Positions 8,576 to 17,244 of a DNA stretch of 64,000 nucleotides are shown piece after piece. Below the pieces are notes generated by a model that had not been told where the DNA came from, ran no database searches, and saw only the letters and a list, made by a program, of their open reading frames with translations. This DNA is from Clostridia bacterium (GTDB taxonomy: Bacteria > Bacillota > Clostridia > Acetivibrionales > DSM-27016): positions 29,755 through 93,754 of the forward strand of contig JAOAIJ010000012.1 in assembly GCA_026414765.1 (NCBI GenBank), read 5' to 3'. Within the stretch, counting starts at the first letter, position 1. Every line of letters starts with the position of its first letter. The position numbers were made by a program, and so were the translations under genes.

Positions 8576-9439
8576 ATGAGAAAAGGGAGTTTTAGCAGAA
8601 TAATGCTTTGTTTATTTATCATATCGGCACTGTCTGCTGGCTGCGGAAGTGAAAGGCAGGTAGAAAACCGTAAAAACGTGCTTGTGAATAAAACGGGAAA
8701 TAATAGTGTGGACGCGGCTTCTCAGGGTAATGCAAAAAAAAACGGCACAACGCACGCCGGGGATAAAAAGAATAGTGCCGGATCAGAGATTAAGGCTAAA
8801 AGCCTGCTTGCGGGCAGGACCATTTGCATAGATCCCGGGCACCAGTTGAAGGGGAACAGCGGGCAAGAACCGATTGCGCCAGGCAGCAATATTATGAAGG
8901 ACAAAACAACTTCCGGAACATCCGGGGTTGTGACAAAAATTCCCGAATACGAGCTGAATCTGCATATTTCACTGCTGATAAAGAAGAAGCTGGAGGAGCA
9001 TGGGGCAAGGGTCATAATGACCCGCGAAACAAATAATGTAAATATCAGCAATATAAACAGGGCGAAGATGGCAAACAAGAGCAATGCCGGACTGGCCGTA
9101 AGGATTCACGCAGACGGGGCTGCTGACAGTAAAATAAGAGGGGCATCGGTGCTCTATCCCGGGGGAAAGTATATTAAGGACGGCGACATGCTGAAAAAGA
9201 GCAAGATCGCTGCGAAAAAAGTAACCGAGAGCATTAGGAAGAATTCGGCTGCAGTATCTGTGAAATCGGTGGAGAGGAATGATCTGACGGGATTTAACTG
9301 GTCTGAGGTTCCTGTTATACTGGTTGAAGTCGGGTTTATGTCAAACCCTGCTGAAGACAGGTTGATGAAAACAAAGAAATACCGTGAGAATATGGCAGAG
9401 GCAGTGGTACTCGGTATTGTAGAATATTTTAAGAGTTGA
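8576..9439 (+). CDS. N-acetylmuramoyl-L-alanine amidase (Amidase_3) lipoprotein
   Basis: A 287-aa secreted, lipid-anchored peptidoglycan amidase. The signal ends in a lipobox (LSAGC, Cys22). A Lys/Asn/Gly-rich linker reaches about residue 80, then the Amidase_3 domain: IDPGH (first zinc His), the Glu in IPEYELNLH, RIHADG (zinc His) and VPVILVEVGFMSNP with the catalytic Glu. This zinc enzyme family cuts the MurNAc-L-Ala bond. It starts at ATG 8576 after AAGGGGAGC; a TATAAT is at 8514-8519. It stands alone on the plus strand; the next gene is also a lipoprotein. Its place in growth versus sporulation is not determined. Confidence 0.88.
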   Translation: MRKGSFSRIMLCLFIISALSAGCGSERQVENRKNVLVNKTGNNSVDAASQGNAKKNGTTHAGDKKNSAGSEIKAKSLLAGRTICIDPGHQLKGNSGQEPIAPGSNIMKDKTTSGTSGVVTKIPEYELNLHISLLIKKKLEEHGARVIMTRETNNVNISNINRAKMANKSNAGLAVRIHADGAADSKIRGASVLYPGGKYIKDGDMLKKSKIAAKKVTESIRKNSAAVSVKSVERNDLTGFNWSEVPVILVEVGFMSNPAEDRLMKTKKYRENMAEAVVLGIVEYFKS

Positions 9440-9565
9440 CTTTCATGATGTGATTATACAATACATGGTCACTATGGGACAAAAATTTATTTGACTTTAG
9501 AATACTGGAAGCGTTGCTGGCATAAGAATATCGTATAAAAGATTTTATTGTGAGGTGGCCAGATA

Positions 9566-10387
9566 ATGCGAAAGGTTGTAAGTATTGCTGTTGTATGTTT
9601 TATGATAATTACTGTATTTTCAGGATGCGCTATACTACAAAAGCTCGGATTGCAGGAGAGCGATAATGATGAACTTCGCCCGGTAAGCAGTATTGCTATA
9701 GGCGAGGATGAAGCAAAAAAACTTAGTGATAATACTCAGATACGCCTTTACTTTGCCAATGCGGAAAATAAGAAGCTTAAGTTGGAAATAAGGTATATTC
9801 CAATGAGCGAAGCAAAGAAAAGTGTAAGCAACCTGGCAAACGTGATAGTAACCGAGCTCATAAACGGACCAAGCAAGGATAGCGGACTGAAAGCCACAGT
9901 TCCGAAGGAAGCTAAGCTTGCTTCAAAGGTAAAGGTAGATACCGAAACAGCAACAGCAACTGTTGATTTCAATAATGATTTTATTAGTAAGCATCCCGGA
10001 GGCAAAGATGCAGAAAGGCTTACTATTTATTCCATAGTTAATTCGCTTACCGAATTGAAGGAAATTCAAAAAGTAAGATTTACCATTAACGGAAAGAAAA
10101 CAAAGGAGTTCAAGGGTAATTTCCAGTTCGACGTCCCGTTCCCAAGGACAGAATCTTTAATAAGCAGGGAAATAGCCACTCCAAGCTCTGTTACAACAAC
10201 TGATGCGAAAGATATAAAAAAGGATGGTACAGAAAAAGACACAAAGAAAACAGATGAAAAGAAAAAGGATGACAAGAAGGATGGAACAAAAACCGGGGAC
10301 AGTGAAGAAATGCTGGAGGATGACGCAAGCGGCGCTTTTGGGGATGAAGATGTTATAGAGCAGCTCGATGGCGAACCCCTTGAATAA
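9566..10387 (+). CDS. GerMN-domain lipoprotein
   Basis: A 273-aa membrane-anchored lipoprotein. The signal ends with a lipobox (FSGC, Cys20). Residues about 55-190 match the GerMN domain (IRLYFANAENKKLKLEIR, ELINGPSKDSGLKATVP, ATVDFNNDF), known from the spore germination/engulfment protein GerM. The tail from residue 205 is a very Lys/Asp/Glu-rich low-complexity stretch, probably disordered. GTGAGGTGG precedes ATG 9566. GerM-like proteins also occur in non-sporulation cell-wall contexts, so I give no symbol. Confidence 0.78.
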   Translation: MRKVVSIAVVCFMIITVFSGCAILQKLGLQESDNDELRPVSSIAIGEDEAKKLSDNTQIRLYFANAENKKLKLEIRYIPMSEAKKSVSNLANVIVTELINGPSKDSGLKATVPKEAKLASKVKVDTETATATVDFNNDFISKHPGGKDAERLTIYSIVNSLTELKEIQKVRFTINGKKTKEFKGNFQFDVPFPRTESLISREIATPSSVTTTDAKDIKKDGTEKDTKKTDEKKKDDKKDGTKTGDSEEMLEDDASGAFGDEDVIEQLDGEPLE

Positions 10388-10400
10388 AGATACTTTTTAG

Positions 10401-10428
10401 AATAAGCCTGACAGGCTTATTTTTTTTG
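10401..10428 (+). terminator. Terminator after GerMN lipoprotein gene
   Basis: AATAAGCC / GGCTTATT hairpin followed by eight T residues, 14 bp after the stop codon. Confidence 0.85.
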
Positions 10429-10431
10429 TAT

Positions 10432-10468
10432 CCAACCAGGGACCCTGCATGCAGCAAGCCCTGGTTGG
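10432..10468. terminator. Hairpin at the end of the truncated GNAT gene
   Basis: CCAACCAGGG pairs perfectly with CCCTGGTTGG. It lies 8 bp beyond the stop of the minus-strand GNAT fragment, but lacks a T-run on that strand, so it may be a weak terminator or an end-stabilising hairpin. Confidence 0.45.
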
Positions 10469-10475
10469 ATGCTTG

Positions 10476-10619
10476 TTATAGATACAGAAACATCCCATAT
10501 AATTCATAAGGCAGTACATTTTCAGGATATACTGAGAAGCTGTTTTCTACATAATGATTGAATATGCCCATTACTTCTTTACGGTATTCGGCTGTCATCC
10601 GTTCAAACCTGATATCCAT
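10476..10619 (-). pseudogene. N-terminal fragment of a GNAT N-acetyltransferase
   Basis: A 47-codon frame reads MDIRFERMTAEYRKEV, then IFNHYVENSFSVYPENVLPY, and stops. This matches the opening beta-strand and helix of phosphinothricin/ribosomal-type GNAT acetyltransferases, which are usually about 160 aa. The acetyl-CoA-binding part is absent, so it cannot be a working enzyme. Its ATG lies inside the end of the aminotransferase gene (17-bp overlap), suggesting that the intact ancestor was translationally coupled to it. GGAG lies 11 nt upstream of the ATG. A 3' deletion is likely. Confidence 0.6.
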
Positions 10620-11841
10620 GTTTATTTATCTCCGTTGGAGTTGAATTATGTGAATTATACATTTCTTCAATGCAGGAGCCCAATCGTCTGATGCCCTCTA
10701 CGATTCTTTCCTCTGGCATGTTTGAATAGTTTATTCTCATAGTATTTTCTTTTGGGATGCATGGGAAGAAAGAACCACCGGGAACAAAAGCAACTCCCGT
10801 TATAAGACTTCTTTTAAGCAAGGCTCTGCTGTTTATGCACTCAGGAAGCTCAGCCCAGGTAAAGAGCCCTCCGCCGGGTCTGTTGAATTTCGCATAAGAC
10901 GGAAAATATTTTTCCATAGCTTCAACTATTGTATCTCTGCGCAACTTATAAACCTCACGGAGCTTTAGAATCCGTTCATCCAGGTTGTATTCCTCCAAAT
11001 ACCGGTTTAGCTGTATCTGGCTTATGGTGGAGGTGTGGAGGTCGGCGCCCTGCTTTACCAGAGCAAGTTTTTCTATAATCCTTGCTTCGGCTGCTGCCCA
11101 GCCGATGCGCATTCCGGGGCAAAAGGTTTTTGAAAACGTACCTAGATAGATGACCTTTCCGTTTTTATCCATTGATTTTACCGACGGTTGGATTTTGCCA
11201 TCGAAGCTCAATTCGCCGTATGGATTATCCTCCACTACAATAACTTTGTGCTTTTCTGCCAGTACGGCAAGAGCTTCTCTTCTTTCTACAGACCATGTCC
11301 TTCCTGTAGGATTTTGGAAGTCGGGTATGACATAAATCAGTTTTTTACACGGATTGGCAGACAGGGCTCTGTCAAGCTCTTCCGGCAGCATACCCTGACT
11401 GTCTGTGGGGACTTCTACAAATTTCGGGCCGTAAGCCCTGAATGCATTCAAAGCACCCATGTAGGAGGGACTTTCACAAAAAATTGCATCTCCTTCATCG
11501 ATGAAAGCCTTGCCTATCATATCAAGTGCTTGCTGAGAGCCATTGGTGATCAGGATCTCGTCTGAGCTGACAGAAGTTTTGAATATCCTGTTCATCCTGC
11601 CGGCGATTTTTTTCCTCAATGGGATATAACCCTCCGTAGTAGAGTATTGAAGAGCTTTTTGGCCTTCTTCAAGTAGCACTTTTACAGATATTGCAGCCAG
11701 CTCTTCGGTAGGAAAAAGCTCCGGAGCCGGGAGGCCTCCGGCGAAGGATATGATCTCGGGATTTTCCGTTATTTTTAGAAGCTCTCTGATCTCAGATGCT
11801 CTGATGTTTTCCATACGTTTTGCAAAGTTAAAAGTTTTCAT
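10603..11841 (-). CDS. Class I/II PLP-dependent aminotransferase (2-aminoadipate/LysN-like group)
   Basis: A 412-aa cytoplasmic fold-type I aminotransferase. The PLP lysine lies in YLGTFSKTFCPGMRIGW; NGSQQALD, IPDFQNPTGRTW and the C-terminal MRINYS (carboxylate-binding Arg) are also present. This sequence group includes 2-aminoadipate and aromatic/branched-chain aminotransferases; the substrate cannot be read from sequence. It is clearly related to the aminotransferase half of its upstream neighbour (37-bp gap), the MocR regulator, which probably controls it. It starts at ATG 11841 behind a modest CAGGA site. Confidence 0.87.
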   Translation of the reverse strand: MKTFNFAKRMENIRASEIRELLKITENPEIISFAGGLPAPELFPTEELAAISVKVLLEEGQKALQYSTTEGYIPLRKKIAGRMNRIFKTSVSSDEILITNGSQQALDMIGKAFIDEGDAIFCESPSYMGALNAFRAYGPKFVEVPTDSQGMLPEELDRALSANPCKKLIYVIPDFQNPTGRTWSVERREALAVLAEKHKVIVVEDNPYGELSFDGKIQPSVKSMDKNGKVIYLGTFSKTFCPGMRIGWAAAEARIIEKLALVKQGADLHTSTISQIQLNRYLEEYNLDERILKLREVYKLRRDTIVEAMEKYFPSYAKFNRPGGGLFTWAELPECINSRALLKRSLITGVAFVPGGSFFPCIPKENTMRINYSNMPEERIVEGIRRLGSCIEEMYNSHNSTPTEINKHGYQV

Positions 11842-11877
11842 ATAGTTGTCCTGCCTTTCTTCAGACCGGTGATGCTT

Positions 11878-13392
11878 TTAAACAATAGGCCTGATTTCAA
11901 TAAGTTTCAGTTTCTTTGAATTTGTTATGCCGGACAGGGTTTCAGTTATGGATTTGCATAATCGCTGTATACCCGGTCTGATACTATCCTTGTCCGGATA
12001 AGTATAGTTCAGCCTGATGTAGTTTCCTCCCCTTGCTCCTATGTAAAAGGTAGTACCTGGTACATATACGACTCCGTTTTCTGCTGCTTTTGCAAGAAGA
12101 GATGAGTGCGGTATTTCCTCCGGCAGCCTGCACCAAAGATAAAATCCTCCGAGGGGCTTGTTCCATACAAGCTCCTCCTGTGGATATTCGAGAAGAGCGT
12201 CGATCATTATGTCTCTTTTCTCGCGATACTCGCAGCAGATTTTTTTCAGGTGGGGTTCGAGCAGACCGCTTCGTATAAACCTGTCTACAAGCCATTGCGA
12301 TATGCTGTTGGCATGAAGGTCGGACATCTGCTTCACCATTGAAAATTGACTGATTACAGGCTTTGGAGCTACCATCCATCCAATCCTTATACCGGGGAAC
12401 AAAATCTTGGAAAAAGTACTCAAATATATTATATATCCATATTTATCCAATTCCTTCAGTGTCGGAATTCTGCCTCCTTCAAACCGGAGTTCTCCGTAGG
12501 GATCATCCTCCAGAATAAGAGTTTTTTTTCTATATGCCAGCTCGATGAGTGCTTTCCTTCTTTCCAGACTCATGCTTACGCCTGATGGATTCTGGTAAGT
12601 GGGCATGGTATAGATGAATTTGGGGCGATATCTTTGAAGAGCCTGCTCCAGAAGGTCTACTCTCATTCCGTTATAGTCAACAGGAATACCGATAACTCTT
12701 GCGCCGACTGCCTGGAAGATCTGAAGCGCGCAGAAGAAGGAAGGCTCTTCGACAATGACTACATCGCCGGGGTCGATAAATACTCTTGCCGCCAGATCTA
12801 TGCCTTGCTGGGAACCGGAGAGAACAAGCACTTCTTCAGCGGTACATCCTATACCCTTTTTTTGCATAAGCCCGGCTATACTTTCCCTTAAGCCCGAAAA
12901 CCCCTCTGTGGGCGTGTGTTTGAGTGCGAAATGTCCGGGTTGCTCTGAAAGCTCTGCTTCAATACCTCTGAGGGCTTCTACCGGGTCTGTTTCATAAGAT
13001 GAAATGCCTGCTGCAAAAGAAATAACATCATCTCTGTTTGCAGCCTCCAGAAGTTCTCTTAAAAGCGGCCCGCCTGACCGTTCTGCCATCTGGCTGAAAA
13101 ACTGCCGCCATACCGGAGGTTCGTAGACCCCATATTCATTGGAAACTTGTGACAGATGTGAGAGTACAATAGTACCCTTTCCTACATGTGAGTCTACAAG
13201 GCCATCGGCTTTAAGCTCCCTGTAAGCATTTAGTACAGTGCTTCTGTTTATTCCCATACTGTCTGCCAGCTTTCTTTCTGGAGGCAATATACAGCCTGCG
13301 GTAAGACTGTTATCCAGAATCATGGATCTTATTTGGTCTCTTATTTGGATATATACCGGTATCTTAGAATCTCTGTCAATTTTAATATTCAT
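11878..13392 (-). CDS. MocR-type (GntR/aminotransferase fusion) transcriptional regulator
   Basis: A 504-aa regulator. Residues 1-75 are a GntR winged helix (IPVYIQIRDQIRSMI, ILPPERKLADSMGINRSTV), followed by a linker and a full aminotransferase-like domain with a conserved PLP lysine (YLSTFSKILFPGIRIGW). MocR/PdxR proteins use PLP or its adducts as effector. It is the first gene of a two- or three-gene unit with the aminotransferase. Three ATCCAATT repeats lie just upstream and are probable binding sites. It starts at ATG 13392. The PLP pocket looks intact, so effector sensing through PLP is likely; residual catalysis cannot be excluded. Confidence 0.9.
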   Translation of the reverse strand: MNIKIDRDSKIPVYIQIRDQIRSMILDNSLTAGCILPPERKLADSMGINRSTVLNAYRELKADGLVDSHVGKGTIVLSHLSQVSNEYGVYEPPVWRQFFSQMAERSGGPLLRELLEAANRDDVISFAAGISSYETDPVEALRGIEAELSEQPGHFALKHTPTEGFSGLRESIAGLMQKKGIGCTAEEVLVLSGSQQGIDLAARVFIDPGDVVIVEEPSFFCALQIFQAVGARVIGIPVDYNGMRVDLLEQALQRYRPKFIYTMPTYQNPSGVSMSLERRKALIELAYRKKTLILEDDPYGELRFEGGRIPTLKELDKYGYIIYLSTFSKILFPGIRIGWMVAPKPVISQFSMVKQMSDLHANSISQWLVDRFIRSGLLEPHLKKICCEYREKRDIMIDALLEYPQEELVWNKPLGGFYLWCRLPEEIPHSSLLAKAAENGVVYVPGTTFYIGARGGNYIRLNYTYPDKDSIRPGIQRLCKSITETLSGITNSKKLKLIEIRPIV

Positions 13393-13416
13393 AGGTACAC
13401 CACTCTTTTTTTGTAT

Positions 13417-13496
13417 TTGGACTAATCCAATTATATTTTACAACATTATACTATTAAAATAAACATCCAATTGGTACTTTTTTTAACCATCCAATT
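13417..13496 (-). promoter_or_regulatory. Operator candidate: three ATCCAATT repeats upstream of MocR gene
   Basis: ATCCAATT occurs at 13425-13432, 13465-13472 and 13489-13496. The first is the right arm of a palindrome (TTGGA-N4-TCCAA) and the second sits in the palindrome CCAATTGG. A TATAAT-like -10 for the regulator (minus strand) falls between the first and second copies. Repeated sites around the promoter are typical of MocR autoregulation. Confidence 0.5.
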
Positions 13497-13593
13497 TTGT
13501 GGTTTTTGCAAAAAAAAACAAGATATTGGTTATATTTCATGCCATATACCTTGTCTAAAATTTTTCTTCGATTTCCTTTATTGTGCTAAAGAA

Positions 13594-14646
13594 TCAGCAG
13601 TCTATAAAATAGGCTATTTCCAGATTCTTTTCTTTTGCGAGATCAAGGAATGTATCACGTATTCTGATGATTGGCTTGCATATATTGTTCGGAGGAATAA
13701 ATGCTACTTCTCCGATGTTGCCTGAACTGAGCATAACCTTACTTCCTGTGTAGTATGATGCAAGGTTGTTCAGAAACGTATTGACTATACTTAAGTTAAA
13801 GCTGTTTACACACTCATCCCGGAATATTTTGAAAGCTTCAAAAGGTGTAGCCCTCTTTTTGTATACCCTGTCGGATGTAACTGCATCATACACATCCGAA
13901 ACAGCGATTATTTTCGAATAGATACTGATTTTGTCGGCTGTCAGCCTTAAAGGGTACCCTGAACCGTCTTCGCGCTCGTGATGCTGAAGAACGGCTAAAG
14001 CTATATCCTGATCAAGCAGCCGTATATTTTTCAGCATATCATAACCATATAGGGAGTGTTTCTTCATTATGTCAAACTCTTCAGGAAGCAGTCTCCCTGG
14101 CTTGTTGAGGATTTCAGATGGGACTTGGGTTTTACCCACGTCGTGAAGCAGTCCTGCAGAAATCAGCTTTTTTATTTCATGCTGCGGGAGCTTTAGCCAT
14201 TTTCCGATGAGCATAGAGTAAAGCGATACATTCATACAGTGTGTATATGTATATTCATCAGTACTTTTTACTTTATCAAGAAGGGATATTATTGTATGCG
14301 TCTCATTAATGTTACTGATTATCGAACTGGAAATATTGTTCAGCTTTTCTTCATCCAGCTTCCGCCCTTCAGCTATGCTGCAAACCAGCTCTTTTATTTC
14401 CCTGACGCTGCACCTGTATGCCGATTCCATTCTGGCAAGTTTTTCTTCAGGGCTGTCTGTATCTGAGGCTACATGCATTCCATAAACGTATATGTACTTT
14501 ACATCCCAGAGCTTCAGCCTATCGATAATATATTTATTTAGGACAGTATCCTTTGATACAATCACAGTTCCCTGCTGATTGAAGATATCCTTTGCGAGTA
14601 TGTCACCTTCAATGCAGTCTGAAACCGAAACATATCTCCTGTTCAT
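13594..14646 (-). CDS. HD-GYP domain c-di-GMP phosphodiesterase
   Basis: A 350-aa cytoplasmic protein. The N-terminal 130 residues are a divergent regulatory region; the HD-GYP domain follows with H136, H168-D169 (LLHDVGKTQVP), HHEREDGSGYP (about 221-232) and the downstream SDVYDA. These are the metal and signature residues of c-di-GMP-hydrolysing HD-GYP proteins. I chose ATG 14646 because ACGGAGG lies 8 nt upstream; an ATG 30 bp earlier has no ribosome site. A c-di-GMP-I type riboswitch and terminator lie in its leader, so its expression is probably tied to the nucleotide it degrades (feedback). Confidence 0.9.
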   Translation of the reverse strand: MNRRYVSVSDCIEGDILAKDIFNQQGTVIVSKDTVLNKYIIDRLKLWDVKYIYVYGMHVASDTDSPEEKLARMESAYRCSVREIKELVCSIAEGRKLDEEKLNNISSSIISNINETHTIISLLDKVKSTDEYTYTHCMNVSLYSMLIGKWLKLPQHEIKKLISAGLLHDVGKTQVPSEILNKPGRLLPEEFDIMKKHSLYGYDMLKNIRLLDQDIALAVLQHHEREDGSGYPLRLTADKISIYSKIIAVSDVYDAVTSDRVYKKRATPFEAFKIFRDECVNSFNLSIVNTFLNNLASYYTGSKVMLSSGNIGEVAFIPPNNICKPIIRIRDTFLDLAKEKNLEIAYFIDC

Positions 14647-14706
14647 CAAAAATCCTCCGTTATATGAGTTTTTCATTTGTGAGGCTAAAGAGAAAAATAA
14701 TGGGTT

Positions 14707-14739
14707 ATGAAAAAATAAAACCGCAGCCAGGCTGCGGTT
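14707..14739 (-). terminator. Riboswitch expression-platform terminator
   Basis: On the minus strand AACCGCAGC / GCTGCGGTT around a 3-nt loop, then TTTTATTTTTTC. It lies directly after the GEMM-I aptamer and about 60 bp before the HD-GYP start codon. Confidence 0.85.
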
Positions 14740-14747
14740 AGGTATTT

Positions 14748-14843
14748 CTCCTGTCGCTTGGCAACCCGGCTGTCATAGTATATACTTTAGACCCGTGGCT
14801 TTGTGTCCTTATTTTTCAATAAGTTTACTCTTTACACAGCAAG
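14748..14843 (-). ncRNA. Cyclic dinucleotide riboswitch (GEMM-I / c-di-GMP-I)
   Basis: On the minus strand the aptamer shows AAAGAGTAAAC, a hairpin CTTATT-GAAA-AATAAG with its GNRA tetraloop, GGACACAAAGCC, then ACGGGTCTAAA (tetraloop-receptor helix) and GCCGGGTTGCC. This aligns base for base with the V. cholerae Vc2 aptamer through the first helix. The position aligning with Vc2 G20, which contacts the ligand, is A here; A at this position occurs in aptamers that accept 3',3'-cGAMP. An intrinsic terminator follows and the regulated gene is an HD-GYP phosphodiesterase. Confidence 0.87.
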
Positions 14844-15102
14844 TATTGATTTTTCATAGATTTTATCAAAAACAACAGAATACGACTTAATAATACAATA
14901 TTTTCAGTAGACTATCAAGGGTTATTTCTGGTGCCTACACTGTAAAAGTGTGGTATTTTTCTTTATCTTATGATGTTAGTGTTATCATTCCAAAAGGTGT
15001 TATTTTCTTCACTGAAAAACTCCTAAATATATGAAAAAGCCGGATTCACTATGATATAATCTATTATAAAGCCAGTAATCATATTAGAAATGGATATCAG
15101 CT

Positions 15103-17244
15103 ATGGAATTTTTGTCAGGTATGGTAGAGAGAATTACATTTGAAAATGAGGAAAACGGATTTACCGTTATTAAAATAAAGTCCAGGGGCTTTCAGGACCT
15201 TGTTACTGTTGTGGGCAATATGGCTGCTGTCAATATCGGCTCTGTAGTAAAGCTGCAGGGTGATTGGAAATGTGACAGCAAATACGGCAAGCAGTTTAAT
15301 GTGCATTCCTATACTGAAATGGTACCTGCCACTGTGGCTGGTATTGAGAAATACCTTGGCAGCGGCCTGATTAAAGGCATCGGATCGGTTAATGCAAAAA
15401 GGATTGTGAAAAGGTTCAAGGAAGATACTATACGGATTATTGAAGAAGAAACAGATAGACTTATAGAGGTAGAAGGAATTGGATACAAAAGAGTTGAGAT
15501 GGTCAAAAAAGCCTGGCAGGAACAGAAGGAAATCAAGAATGTCATGATATTTCTGCAAAGCTATGGTGTATCAACCTCCTACGCTGTAAAGATATATAAG
15601 ACGTATGGCAATGACAGTATAAAAATAGTTAAAGAAAATCCCTTCAAACTTGCAGATGATATCTGGGGAATCGGATTTAAAACCGCAGATAAAATAGCTC
15701 AAAAGCTTGGATTTGACGCTAATTCATACGAGCGCTGCCGTGCAGGGCTCATTTATGTTTTAAATGAGCTGTCCAATGACGGTCATTGCTTTGCTACCAG
15801 GGAGCAGCTTATTTCCGAAACGGTAAAAATGCTGGAGCTCACGAAAGAAAACATCAGCTCAACAATAGAAAAAATGATTATTGAAAAATCAGTTATACTT
15901 GACTATGAAAATTCAATCTACCTTCCAACCTTCTATTTCAGTGAAGCAGGGGTTGCAAAAAGAATAAAAGAAATAACAAGTTTGAGAAGCGATTCGGCCA
16001 ATCTGAATATCGACGGAATAATCTCTCAAACCCAGGAAGAACAGTCAATAGCTTATGACGATGTACAGATAGAAGCAATAAAGAAAGCTGCCGACTCAAA
16101 ATTTATGGTGCTTACAGGTGGTCCGGGAACTGGAAAAACAACAACAACGCTTGCAATAATCAAGGTATTTGAGAAAATGGGGCTTAAGGTCTTACTAGCT
16201 GCCCCCACAGGCAGGGCAGCAAAGCGCATGTCCGAAGCTACAGGGATGGAAGCAAAGACTATACACCGTCTTTTGGAGTACAAGCCCCCGGAAGGTTATA
16301 ACAAAAATGCGGATAACCCGCTGGAAGGCGATGTACTCATCGTAGACGAATCATCAATGATTGACATCATCCTGATGTATAACCTGCTTAAAGCCATATC
16401 AAACGGTACTATAGTATTGCTTGTAGGAGACGTAGACCAGCTTCCGTCTGTCGGGGCCGGTAACGTGCTGAAGGATATAATAGACTCGGGAGTTGCAAGT
16501 GTGGTAAGGCTTACAAGGATATTCCGCCAGGCTCAGGACAGTATGATCATAACTAACGCCCATAGGATAAACAAAGGGGAATTCCCGAATCTGAGGGGCG
16601 GAAAACAAAGTGATTTCTTCTATGTAGAAGCTGAACCGGAGAAAATAGTATCACAAATAAAAGAGCTGTGCCTTAAAAGGCTGCCTAATTACTTCAAGGT
16701 GAATCCGATAAAGGATATCCAGGTTCTTTGCCCCATGCAAAGAGGAGAATCGGGAGCATATAACTTGAATCAAGTGCTGCAGGAAGCTCTTAACAAGTCC
16801 AGTGAAAGCATTAAATACGGTGGAATCAGCTTCAAGCTAAACGACAAGGTGATGCAAATAAAAAACAACTATGATAAAAACGTGTTCAACGGTGACTTGG
16901 GAAAGATAACAAAAATAGATACAGAAGAAAAGTCGGTAACAATACTGTTTGACGATAATGAGGTTGAATACGATATAGCCGAGATGGACGAGGTTGTCCT
17001 GGCTTATGCAACAACCATACACAAAAGCCAGGGCTCAGAATACAGGATAGTTGTCGCTCCCTTTACGATGCAGCATTTCATGATGCTGCAAAGGAATCTT
17101 CTATATACATGTGTAACCAGGGCTAAAAAAGCAGTAGTTCTTGTGGGCACAAAAAAAGCTGTTGCATATGCGATCAAAAACAACAAGAACATCCTCAGGA
17201 ACACTATGTTGTCAAAACGCTTATCTGATTTGCAGGCACCTTAA
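15103..17244 (+). CDS. recD2: RecD2-type SF1B DNA helicase
   Basis: A 713-aa 5'-3' DNA helicase of the RecD2/YrrC family, found in bacteria without needing RecBC and linked to recombination and DNA damage repair. The N-terminal 80 residues are the OB-like domain (VERITFENEENGFTVIKI), then helix-hairpin-helix repeats (GIGSVNAKRIV, EVEGIGYKRV, GIGFKTADKIA). Motor motifs: Walker A GGPGTGKTTT with K345, Walker B VLIVDESSMID, QLPSVGAGN and the C-terminal TIHKSQGSEY and YTCVTRAKK. A TATAAT lies at about 15055. The ribosome site is weak. Its stop overlaps by 3 bp that of the convergent gene at 17241. Confidence 0.92.
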   Translation: MEFLSGMVERITFENEENGFTVIKIKSRGFQDLVTVVGNMAAVNIGSVVKLQGDWKCDSKYGKQFNVHSYTEMVPATVAGIEKYLGSGLIKGIGSVNAKRIVKRFKEDTIRIIEEETDRLIEVEGIGYKRVEMVKKAWQEQKEIKNVMIFLQSYGVSTSYAVKIYKTYGNDSIKIVKENPFKLADDIWGIGFKTADKIAQKLGFDANSYERCRAGLIYVLNELSNDGHCFATREQLISETVKMLELTKENISSTIEKMIIEKSVILDYENSIYLPTFYFSEAGVAKRIKEITSLRSDSANLNIDGIISQTQEEQSIAYDDVQIEAIKKAADSKFMVLTGGPGTGKTTTTLAIIKVFEKMGLKVLLAAPTGRAAKRMSEATGMEAKTIHRLLEYKPPEGYNKNADNPLEGDVLIVDESSMIDIILMYNLLKAISNGTIVLLVGDVDQLPSVGAGNVLKDIIDSGVASVVRLTRIFRQAQDSMIITNAHRINKGEFPNLRGGKQSDFFYVEAEPEKIVSQIKELCLKRLPNYFKVNPIKDIQVLCPMQRGESGAYNLNQVLQEALNKSSESIKYGGISFKLNDKVMQIKNNYDKNVFNGDLGKITKIDTEEKSVTILFDDNEVEYDIAEMDEVVLAYATTIHKSQGSEYRIVVAPFTMQHFMMLQRNLLYTCVTRAKKAVVLVGTKKAVAYAIKNNKNILRNTMLSKRLSDLQAP

